Source: Halorubrum lacusprofundi ATCC 49239 (lineage in GTDB: Archaea; Halobacteriota; Halobacteria; Halobacteriales; Haloferacaceae). Taken from it: a DNA stretch of 64,000 nt. A model generated the notes under the pieces. The model saw only the letters and a program-made list of their open reading frames with translations. It was not told the origin of the DNA and made no database searches. A program made the position numbers and the translations under genes. Positions 57,758 through 64,000 of the stretch are shown here, one piece after another (the first letter of the stretch is position 1; each line of letters starts with the position of its first letter). The DNA lies in assembly GCF_000022205.1 (NCBI RefSeq), contig NC_012028.1, positions 248,001 through 312,000 on the forward strand, given 5' to 3'.

Positions 57758-59284
57758 TTAGCTGAGACTGATGTTGATCGTCTTGGTCTGAGTGTAGTGG
57801 TCGACGGCGTCTTGACCGATTTCACGGCCGATTCCTGATTGCTTGTAGCCGCCGAACGGCTGGCCAGCTGGGAAGTCGTTGTACGTGTTGATCCAGATGT
57901 TGCCGGCCTCGATGTCTTTGGCACACTGGTGGGCCTTCGTGAGGTTCTCGGTGATCACGCCAGCTGCGAGCCCGTAGTCGACATCGTTCGCCAACTCGAT
58001 CATCTCGTCGTAGTCGCTCCACGAGAACACCTCTTGGACGGGGCCGAAAATCTCCTCTTGGACGGCCTTACTGTCGTGATCGATGTTATCGATCAGTGTT
58101 GGCGCAACGAAACAGCCGTCCGACAGGGCTTCGTCGTCGGGCTGGCTGCCGCCGGTGACAAAGGCCGCCCCGGACTGTTCGGCCTCTTCGATGTAGCTCA
58201 TGGTTCGTTCGACCTGTTCAGCGGTCACCTTCGGGCCGAGATCAGTCGCATCCAGCAGTGGATCGTCGACGGTCAGATCTTCGGCGGCCGCCGCGAGTTC
58301 GTCGAGGAACTCATCTTTGATGTCTTCGTGGACAAAGAGTCGTGAACCCGCACAGCAGCACTCGCCGGTATTGAAGAAGATGGCGGTGATCGTGGTCTGG
58401 ACTGCCTGCTCTAAGTCCGCATCGGGGAACACGACGAGCGGGCTTTTGCCACCCAGTTCGAGCGTGATGTCGGTGATGTTGTCGGCGGCGCTTTTCATCA
58501 CCTTGCTGCCGATTTCGGTCGACCCGGTAAAGGCGAGTTTCCGGATGCCGCTGTGGTTCGAAAGCGGTTCGCCAGCATCGGGACCGAACCCGGTGACGAT
58601 GTTGACGACACCGTCTGGGATCACGTCGTCGGCCTCCTCCATCAGTTTGAGAACGGAAAGGGGTGTTTCCTCGGCCGGTTTGAGGACGACTGTGTTGCCA
58701 GCCGACAGCGCAGGGCCGAGTTTCCAGGCAGCCATTAAAAGCGGGAAATTCCACGGAATAATTTGGCCGACGACGCCGTAGGGTTCTTCGATGGTTTGGA
58801 CGTGTCGACTGTCGTCAGTGTCGACCGTCCGTCCCTCGTGGGCCCGAGCGATGCCCGCGAAATAGCGGAAGTGGTCGACGACGAGTTCGATATCGATGCG
58901 GGCCTCGGTAATTGGTTTCCCATTGTCGAGGGACTCCAGTCGGGCGAACTCGTCTGCGTTGTTCTCGATACGGTCGGCAATCGCTTCGAGCATCGCCTGT
59001 CGTTCGGCACTCGAATAGGAGCTGTACACCTCATCGTAGGCCTCCCAGGCCGCGTCGACCGCGCGGTCGATGTCCTCGCCGTTGCCTGCCTCTACCTCGG
59101 CGAGTGTCTCACCGGTTGTCGGGTCGACTGTTGTGAACGTCTCGCCGGAGGCACTCTGGACCCACTCACCGCCGATGTAGAGTTCTCGATGGTCGGGTAG
59201 CACCTCGCTTGCGGCCTGCTCGTGACGCTTTTTAATCGCGGATTTACGCTCCGATGGTGTCTGTGATTGGTCATCAACTGACAT
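57758..59284 (-). CDS. NAD(P)-dependent aldehyde dehydrogenase
   Basis: This 508-residue ALDH has the catalytic Glu in VTLELGGKSPLVVFP, the catalytic Cys in FFNTGECCCAGSRLFVH, NAD-site motifs PWNFPLLMAAWKLGPALSAG and FTGSTEIGSKV, and the end PFGGYKQSGIGREIG. It oxidises an aldehyde to the acid; the three adjacent Cys are like those of betaine/retinal-type ALDHs. It is divergent from a zinc alcohol dehydrogenase, so the two can convert an alcohol to an acid. Substrate is not evident. Confidence 0.92.
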   Translation of the reverse strand: MSVDDQSQTPSERKSAIKKRHEQAASEVLPDHRELYIGGEWVQSASGETFTTVDPTTGETLAEVEAGNGEDIDRAVDAAWEAYDEVYSSYSSAERQAMLEAIADRIENNADEFARLESLDNGKPITEARIDIELVVDHFRYFAGIARAHEGRTVDTDDSRHVQTIEEPYGVVGQIIPWNFPLLMAAWKLGPALSAGNTVVLKPAEETPLSVLKLMEEADDVIPDGVVNIVTGFGPDAGEPLSNHSGIRKLAFTGSTEIGSKVMKSAADNITDITLELGGKSPLVVFPDADLEQAVQTTITAIFFNTGECCCAGSRLFVHEDIKDEFLDELAAAAEDLTVDDPLLDATDLGPKVTAEQVERTMSYIEEAEQSGAAFVTGGSQPDDEALSDGCFVAPTLIDNIDHDSKAVQEEIFGPVQEVFSWSDYDEMIELANDVDYGLAAGVITENLTKAHQCAKDIEAGNIWINTYNDFPAGQPFGGYKQSGIGREIGQDAVDHYTQTKTINISLS

Positions 59285-59289
59285 AGCAA

Positions 59290-59422
59290 CAAATGTTACT
59301 GCATAAACACCGATAAAAATTATTCACAATCCAGCACCTAACGCCTATCGAGAATTATACAGATCTCGTACAACATCGTGGGACAGAGAAACAGGGCCAT
59401 AATGTTTATTAGATAACATTTG
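59290..59422. promoter_or_regulatory. Inverted CAAATGTTA boxes at both starts of the ALDH/ADH promoter
   Basis: CAAATGTTA at 59290-59298 and TAACATTTG at 59414-59422 are exact inverted copies. One lies 6 bp from the ALDH start and the other 16 bp from the ADH start, inside the transcribed or core promoter region. Near the second, AATGTT-N8-AACATT (59401-59420) is a local palindrome. This fits a common repressor. Confidence 0.5.
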
Positions 59423-59437
59423 GCATATGTGAGCGTG

Positions 59438-60505
59438 ATGCAAGCAGTACTCCTTGAGAGCTTCCAAGAACCGTTGACGGTCCAAGACGTCGACCGACCG
59501 GAACCCGACCCCGACGGCGCCGTCGCCGAGGTCATCGGCTGTGGCGTCTGTCGCTCGGACTGGCATTGCTGGCAGGGCGATTGGGACTGGTTCGGCTACC
59601 GCCCCGATCCGCCACACGTGCTCGGTCACGAACCAACCGGTCGCATCGTCGCTACCGGCGAGGACGTTGAGAGCATCGAAGAGGGACAAGAGGTCGCCAT
59701 CCCGTTCAACTTCGCCTGTGGCAGCTGCGATATGTGTCGCAACGGCCGCGAGAACATCTGTGAGAACCACATCGGCCTCGGGTTTATGAATCAGGCTCCC
59801 GGCGCGTTCGCCGAAGAAGTCCACATCCCCAACGCCGATATCAACGCAGTCCCGCTGCCCGACAGCATCGATGCCGAAGCCGCCGCCGGCTGTGGCTGTC
59901 GGTTCATGACCTCATTCCACGCAATGGCCCACAGAGCTCCGGTTAGCGCTGGCGACGACGTCGTCATCCACGGCTGTGGCGGGATCGGCCTCTCGGCGGT
60001 CCACATCGCCAACGCACTCGGTGGGAACGTCATCGGCGTCGACCTGATGGACGAGAAACTGGACAAGGCCGAGGAACTCGGTGCTGTCGACACTGTCAAC
60101 GCTAGGGAGGTCGACGATGCCGCGGCCGAAGTCCACGATATCACCAACGGTGGCGCGGACGTTTCGGCCGATGCGTTGGGTATTGCAACCACCTGCCGGA
60201 ACGCGGTGAACAGTCTCCGCAAAGGTGGCACCCACGTCCAGATCGGGCTGACCACCTCCGAAGAGGAGGGGATGGTGTCGCTGCCGACCGACGAAATCGT
60301 CGCCAAGGAAATCGAGTTTAAGGGATCACTCGGCCTCCAGCCCTCCCGATACAGCGAGATGCTGGATATGATCGAGTCCGGCAAACTCGATCCGACAACG
60401 CTTGTCGAGAAGAAGATCGACATCCACAGTGTGCCGGACGAACTGGCCGCCATGAGCGACTACGACACGCTCGGCATTCCCGTCTGCAACGAGTTCAGTA
60501 GCTAA
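59438..60505 (+). CDS. Zinc-dependent alcohol dehydrogenase (MDR family)
   Basis: This 355-residue MDR protein has the catalytic zinc ligands in CGVCRSDWHCWQGD and LGHEPTGRIV, and the structural zinc motif CGSCDMCRNGRENIC. The nucleotide fold is IHGCGGIGLSAVHIANALGG. The Cys-rich GCGCRFMTSFHAMAH completes the site. It oxidises an alcohol with NAD(P); the ALDH divergently encoded would take the aldehyde. ATG 59438 starts the protein at the usual MQAVLLESF. Confidence 0.9.
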   Translation: MQAVLLESFQEPLTVQDVDRPEPDPDGAVAEVIGCGVCRSDWHCWQGDWDWFGYRPDPPHVLGHEPTGRIVATGEDVESIEEGQEVAIPFNFACGSCDMCRNGRENICENHIGLGFMNQAPGAFAEEVHIPNADINAVPLPDSIDAEAAAGCGCRFMTSFHAMAHRAPVSAGDDVVIHGCGGIGLSAVHIANALGGNVIGVDLMDEKLDKAEELGAVDTVNAREVDDAAAEVHDITNGGADVSADALGIATTCRNAVNSLRKGGTHVQIGLTTSEEEGMVSLPTDEIVAKEIEFKGSLGLQPSRYSEMLDMIESGKLDPTTLVEKKIDIHSVPDELAAMSDYDTLGIPVCNEFSS

Positions 60506-60583
60506 GTGGGCGGCCCGTCGACCCCACTCGGAGCCGCTGTTTATAGCTGCCGCGTGGGCCACGTGACGGACAGAGCGGCACTC

Positions 60584-60829
60584 TCAGCCACCATGTTTTC
60601 GGTACCAGACACGCTCGCCAACCGGCGACTCGCTGTCGTCGATAGCTAACCGACTGAGAAACAGGTCCCGAATCGCGAGCGTCACAGTGAGTTCGACCGC
60701 TTCGCCGTCAGTGTCTCTGACCGTGACAATGCAGTGTCCATCCCGCTGGTCGACCGATTCGACGGTTCCTGTCGACCAGCGGTCGATATCGTGGCTCGGT
60801 TTCCGAGCATGGAGTCGGTCATGGTTCAT
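60584..60829 (-). CDS. Small haloarchaeal protein of unknown function
   Basis: An 81-residue protein, mostly beta: DIDRWSTGTVESVDQRDGHC, IVTVRDTDGEAVELTVTLAI and RDLFLSRL, ending GERVWYRKHGG. It looks like a small OB- or SH3-like barrel. I recall similar short haloarchaeal proteins, but no function. It is the last cargo gene of the composite transposon and ends 38 bp before IS copy 2. Confidence 0.6.
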   Translation of the reverse strand: MNHDRLHARKPSHDIDRWSTGTVESVDQRDGHCIVTVRDTDGEAVELTVTLAIRDLFLSRLAIDDSESPVGERVWYRKHGG

Positions 60830-60867
60830 ACGAGCAGAACTGTTGCAGTGGTGCTTTCGCTTTCGAT

Positions 60868-61936
60868 GAGGGTGTCATAGAATAGTTCTCATAGCGTGAT
60901 GACGGTGCTTCCTGGATTGTCTCCGCGTTCGTCGTTGGTGATCGCAATAACGAGACGAAGGCACAGCGCGAGGAACACTTGTGCTCGTGCGTGGACGCGG
61001 CCTCGGGCGCGAACGTGCCCGAGGCCGCAGTCCTTGACGGCGTCGTTGGTTCGTTCGACTCCACTCCGGCGGTTGTACGTCTCGTCTAGCGTCGATTGCT
61101 TCAGCTGAACGTCCTCGCTGTGTTCGTCGATGCGGGCTTCGACCCTGTACTCGATGTCTTTCGGATCGTCGGTGTTTCGTGCGTTGTACGGAGCGACTGG
61201 CACGACCCCTGCGGCCAGCAGGTGGTCGTGCCAGCCGAGCGTGTCGTAGGCGCTGTCTCCAAGCATCCAGATCGGTTTCTCGACGGCGAGCGCGTCACAC
61301 GTGACGCGCATCGCCGTCTCCTCTGGCGCTTGCTTGCTCTCGGTGAACTCCGCGGCAATCGGGATCTTTTGCCCGGTCGAGACGATCGTACAGCCGTAGC
61401 CGTGGTAGTACTCTTCGGCGGTTGGATCGTAGCCTTTCGACGCGTCTTGGTCGGCGGGCATCGTCCTCACGTCGGTGGAATCGATGGAGTAGGTCAAGTC
61501 GAGCAGGCCGCGGCAGGCGGCCTGCTCGACGAGGCGGTCGAAGACCTCGTCGACGACGTGTTCGAGGTCGGTGAGGAAGCGATCGACCGCGTCTCTCGAC
61601 GGCGGTCGATCGAAGCCACAGCTGAGCCAGACGACCGTGTTCTGGAGTTCTCGCGTGACTGGACGGATGCCGTAGACGTTCTTGTAGTAGCAGTGCAGGA
61701 ACGCTCGGAAGAGTGCTGGTGGGTGATGATCTCGTGTTCGCCCCCGGCGAGCGGGGGCGAACACATCGAATTCTTCGAGAAAGTCGAACTCAAGATGCTC
61801 GAACAACGCGAGCGTCTCGGTCGCCATTACATTGAAGAACTCGTCGATAGAAGTCTCCTCTTGCAGGATGCTGGCGCTCGTAGACACAGTTCCAACATCC
61901 TGCGTCTTCGTGTGTGACGCTTTCTATGACACCCTC
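60868..61936 (-). mobile_element. IS copy 2 of the composite transposon
   Basis: The same 1069 bp as copy 1, with identical 15-bp ends GAGGGTGTCATAGAA. It is in the same orientation. The right flank is AATGCACTAC, part of tnpB. Confidence 0.88.
60889..61887 (-). CDS. IS transposase, copy 2
   Basis: The protein is identical over 332 residues to copy 1, with the same DDE landmarks. No mutation separates the copies in coding sequence, so they share a very recent origin or are kept alike by gene conversion. It faces away from tnpB. Confidence 0.88.
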   Translation of the reverse strand: MSTSASILQEETSIDEFFNVMATETLALFEHLEFDFLEEFDVFAPARRGRTRDHHPPALFRAFLHCYYKNVYGIRPVTRELQNTVVWLSCGFDRPPSRDAVDRFLTDLEHVVDEVFDRLVEQAACRGLLDLTYSIDSTDVRTMPADQDASKGYDPTAEEYYHGYGCTIVSTGQKIPIAAEFTESKQAPEETAMRVTCDALAVEKPIWMLGDSAYDTLGWHDHLLAAGVVPVAPYNARNTDDPKDIEYRVEARIDEHSEDVQLKQSTLDETYNRRSGVERTNDAVKDCGLGHVRARGRVHARAQVFLALCLRLVIAITNDERGDNPGSTVITL

Positions 61937-61937
61937 A

Positions 61938-63236
61938 ATGCACTACACCTACAGATTTCGGCTTGATCCCACGCCTGAACAGCGTGAACTGTTGGATCAT
62001 CACCGAGATACCTGTAGGCAACTCTACAACCACGCACTCAACGAATTCAAGCAAATTCCCAAATCGGCGGGTACACTTAACCAACGAGTGCGACAAGTAC
62101 GCGATCAGCTCACCAGCCTCAAAGACTGGTGGGATGAGCTGAACGATGTCTATTCAACGGTCGCACAAGCTGCTGTCATGCGTATCGAAGACAGCATCAA
62201 AGCCCTCTCTCAGTTGAAGCAGAACGGCTACAACGTGGGCAGTCTCAATTGGAAGGCCCCCAAGGATTTCCGTAGTTTCACCTACATACAGTCTGGCTTC
62301 GAGTTCGATAGTAAGAACGGCCAACCCGTACTGTCGCTGTCGAAACTTGCGGATATTCCCCTCATCAAACACCGCGCAATTCCTGACGCCGAGACTGTCA
62401 AAGAAATCACGATTAAGAAGGAGTCAACCGGTGAATGGTTCGCTTCATTCACCGTCGGCGATAAAGAGACTCCTGAGAAACCGACCGACCCAGATCGATG
62501 TGTCGGGATTGACGTTGGCATCTTGAAGTACGCCCATGACACAGACGGCACCGCCGTCGAATCGCTCGACTTATCTGACGAACGCGAGCGGTTGGAACGC
62601 GCACAGCATGATCTTTCGCAGAAGGAACGCGGTTCCGCGAATTGGGAGAGACAACGGCAAGTTGTGGCCGAGCGCCACGCCGATCTCAAGCGAAAGCGTC
62701 GTGACTTCCTTCACAAACTCTCGAACTACTACGCCACCGAATACGACCTCGTAGCGGTCGAAGGCCTCGACGCGAAGGAGTTGGTCGAACTCCCCGGAAA
62801 CTCACGGAATCGGGCGGGAGCGGCGTGGGGAACGTTCCTTCGAATGCTTGAGTACAAGTGCGAACGCGAAGGAACACACTTTGCCGAAGTCGATCCAAGG
62901 AACACGACGAAAGCGTGCGCGTCTTGCGGCGTCAAGACGGACAAGCCGTTGTGGGTTCGTGAACACTCGTGTCCCTCGTGTGGGTTTGAGGCGGACAGGG
63001 ACGCGAACGCAGCGTGGAACATTCTTTCTCGCGGTCTTAAAAATATAGGAGTGGTTCACTCCGAATCAACGCCTGTGGAGACTGCGCTCCCTACGGACAC
63101 CGTTGTGTCTGCAAAGCGCGTCATCGAAACAGGAAGCCCCATCACCAGAAGTCAAAGACTTCGGGTTAGCAGTCAGAACTCGGAGAGTTCTGACGACACC
63201 CTCAAGGAGCGAACGGCGTCAGCCGTGAGCGAGTAG
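61938..63236 (+). CDS. tnpB: TnpB (IS1341-type RNA-guided nuclease)
   Basis: The 432-residue protein has the RuvC-like sites CVGIDVGILKYAH (Asp), DLVAVEGLDAKEL (Glu) and FEADRDANAAWN (Asp), with a zinc finger CASCGVKTDKPLWVREHSCP and SCG. The N-terminal part (YTYRFRLDPTPEQRELLDHH) is complete. TnpB nucleases use an RNA from the element's right end as guide. The ATG belongs to the 10-bp duplicated target AATGCACTAC, so the composite transposon left the frame intact but removed its promoter and the upstream DUF2080 gene. A GTAGGGTGGGG end follows at 63230. Confidence 0.9.
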   Translation: MHYTYRFRLDPTPEQRELLDHHRDTCRQLYNHALNEFKQIPKSAGTLNQRVRQVRDQLTSLKDWWDELNDVYSTVAQAAVMRIEDSIKALSQLKQNGYNVGSLNWKAPKDFRSFTYIQSGFEFDSKNGQPVLSLSKLADIPLIKHRAIPDAETVKEITIKKESTGEWFASFTVGDKETPEKPTDPDRCVGIDVGILKYAHDTDGTAVESLDLSDERERLERAQHDLSQKERGSANWERQRQVVAERHADLKRKRRDFLHKLSNYYATEYDLVAVEGLDAKELVELPGNSRNRAGAAWGTFLRMLEYKCEREGTHFAEVDPRNTTKACASCGVKTDKPLWVREHSCPSCGFEADRDANAAWNILSRGLKNIGVVHSESTPVETALPTDTVVSAKRVIETGSPITRSQRLRVSSQNSESSDDTLKERTASAVSE

Positions 63237-63247
63237 GGTGGGGTAGT

Positions 63248-64000
63248 TCACCGGAGGCGGCCGAGGAGCTCGTAATCGTGATCCGGAGTGTACCGACGGA
63301 ACAGTAGACTGTTCGACAGCACCGACACACTCGAGAAGGCCATCGCGCCGGCGGCGAGGACGGGCTGAAGCAGCCCGAGTGAAGCCAACGGGATCATCGC
63401 CGTGTTGTAACCAAGCGCCCACACGAGGTTCTGCTTGATCTTCTGGAGTGTCGCGTCCGAGATGCGGATGGCCTTCACCACGTCCAGCGGGTCGTCGCGC
63501 ATCAGCGTCACGTCCGCCGCTTCGATGGCGACGTCCGTCCCGCTCCCGATCGCGGTTCCGACGTACGCGACCGCGAGCGCTGGTGCATCGTTGACACCGT
63601 CCCCGACCATCATTGCCTTGCGGCCTTCATCCTGGATGGCCTCGACGGCATCAGACTTGTCCTCGGGGAGCACCTCAGCGTGGACATTCTCGGGGTCGAT
63701 CCCGACCTGCTCGGCGACGGCACGAGCGGTCCGCTCGTTGTCGCCGGTGATCATCATCACGTCGACGCCGCGCTCCTGCAGCTGGCTCACAGCGTCCTTC
63801 GCGCTTTCTTTGACCGTGTCGGCGTCAGCGACCACACCGACGAGTTCGCCCTCGTCCGTGCCAGCGGGCACGCGGGCGACGAGCATCGCCGTCTTCCCCT
63901 CGTTCTCGAGGCGCTCCATCGTTTCCTGAGCGGGCGAGGGGTCGATCCCGTTATCGCGGAGGAACTTTCGGTTACCGACCAGCACCTCGCTGTCGCCGAC
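63248..64000 (-). CDS. Copper-type P1B ATPase, C-terminal part (5' end beyond window)
   Basis: The visible 250 residues carry the end of the nucleotide-binding domain (LVGNRKFLRDNGIDPSPAQE), [10 protein letters not shown], the hinge VGDGVNDAPALAVAYVG and the last two helices with YNTAMIPLASLGLLQPVLAA and AMAFSSVSVLSNSLLFRRY. The YN and MxxSS residues match Cu(I)-transporting CopA pumps (P1B-1). The gene starts outside the window. It differs from the pump at 1.5-3.8 kb, so this region has two distinct copper-type ATPases. Confidence 0.9.
   Translation of the reverse strand, partial: VGDSEVLVGNRKFLRDNGIDPSPAQETMERLENEGKTAMLVARVPAGTDEGELVGVVADADTVKESAKDAVSQLQERGVDVMMITGDNERTARAVAEQVGIDPENVHAEVLPEDKSDAVEAIQDEGRKAMMVGDGVNDAPALAVAYVGTAIGSGTDVAIEAADVTLMRDDPLDVVKAIRISDATLQKIKQNLVWALGYNTAMIPLASLGLLQPVLAAGAMAFSSVSVLSNSLLFRRYTPDHDYELLGRLR

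Larger units (their letters stand above)
52740..61946. mobile_element. Composite transposon with two direct IS copies and 10-bp target duplication
   Basis: Two identical 1069-bp IS copies (52750-53818 and 60868-61936), in the same orientation, enclose 7049 bp of cargo. The outer flanks are identical, AATGCACTAC at 52740-52749 and 61937-61946, whereas the inner flanks differ. This is what transposition of the entire 9187-bp unit gives. The target was the start of tnpB. Cargo: a DUF4013 protein, PgsB, PgsC, an unknown, ALDH, ADH and a small protein. Confidence 0.85.

Overview
The window is from a halophilic archaeon (class Halobacteria), probably a megaplasmid or a plasmid-derived genomic island. 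The proteins are strongly acidic and the DNA is GC-rich. It carries an Orc1/Cdc6 initiator with origin boxes, Tat-dependent lipoproteins, a halocyanin, haloarchaeal insertion sequences (ISH3-type, IS5-type and IS1341/TnpB-type) and many small proteins of haloarchaea-only families. Promoters look archaeal (TATA about 26 bp before leaderless starts). I ran no searches: names rest on motifs and remembered families.

Layout. 1-8.3 kb: the end of a ThiD-ThiN thiamine gene, then a metal block (copper chaperone, P1B ATPase and its regulator; a dihydrolipoamide-dehydrogenase-like flavoprotein, a SHOCT membrane protein, a mercuric reductase and a divergent HxlR regulator). 8.3-9.2 kb: debris of an IS1341-type end, a glycoside hydrolase and a putative DNA polymerase B tail. 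9.2-11.6 kb: replication origin around orc1/cdc6. 11.6-24.9 kb: plasmid-type accessory genes, mostly on the minus strand (SWIM protein, ArdC-like metalloprotease, DUF6610, DUF7389, DUF6166, DUF7567 and DUF7568 types, unknowns), a membrane-anchored Mrr-like nuclease and an AbiE-like toxin-antitoxin pair. Eleven of these genes are preceded by a similar A-tract/nested-hairpin leader, and four have a paired TTAACCAAC/GTTGGTTAA box upstream. 25-29.4 kb: a YHS-domain permease/SHOCT operon bracketed by two insertion sequences. 29.5-37.4 kb: a 1.6-k-residue SF2 helicase with four HNH-associated repeats, a small protein, a CoiA-like nuclease and a tyrosine recombinase. 37.4-39.3 kb: a ParA/adaptor partition locus with an 8-bp-phased TGAATCA centromere.

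39.3-49.4 kb: copper and sulfur genes (halocyanin, broken thioredoxin, SHOCT proteins, DUF302, multicopper oxidase, rhodanese-MBL protein, SoxB-like hydrolase, TauE/SafE exporter, Cys-rich copper-storage-like protein, SRPBCC protein). 49.5-52.3 kb: aconitase. 52.7-61.9 kb: a composite transposon of two identical 1069-bp IS copies enclosing poly-gamma-glutamate synthesis genes (pgsB, duplicated-domain pgsC), an aldehyde dehydrogenase and an alcohol dehydrogenase. It lies in the start of a tnpB gene with a 10-bp target duplication. 63.2-64 kb: the C-terminal part of a second copper ATPase.

Taken together, this looks like a plasmid maintenance core (orc, par, recombinase) joined to heavy-metal and sulfur detoxification genes, candidate defence genes and mobile cargo. 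Several single-base frameshifts, some in homopolymers, may be real decay or sequencing error.
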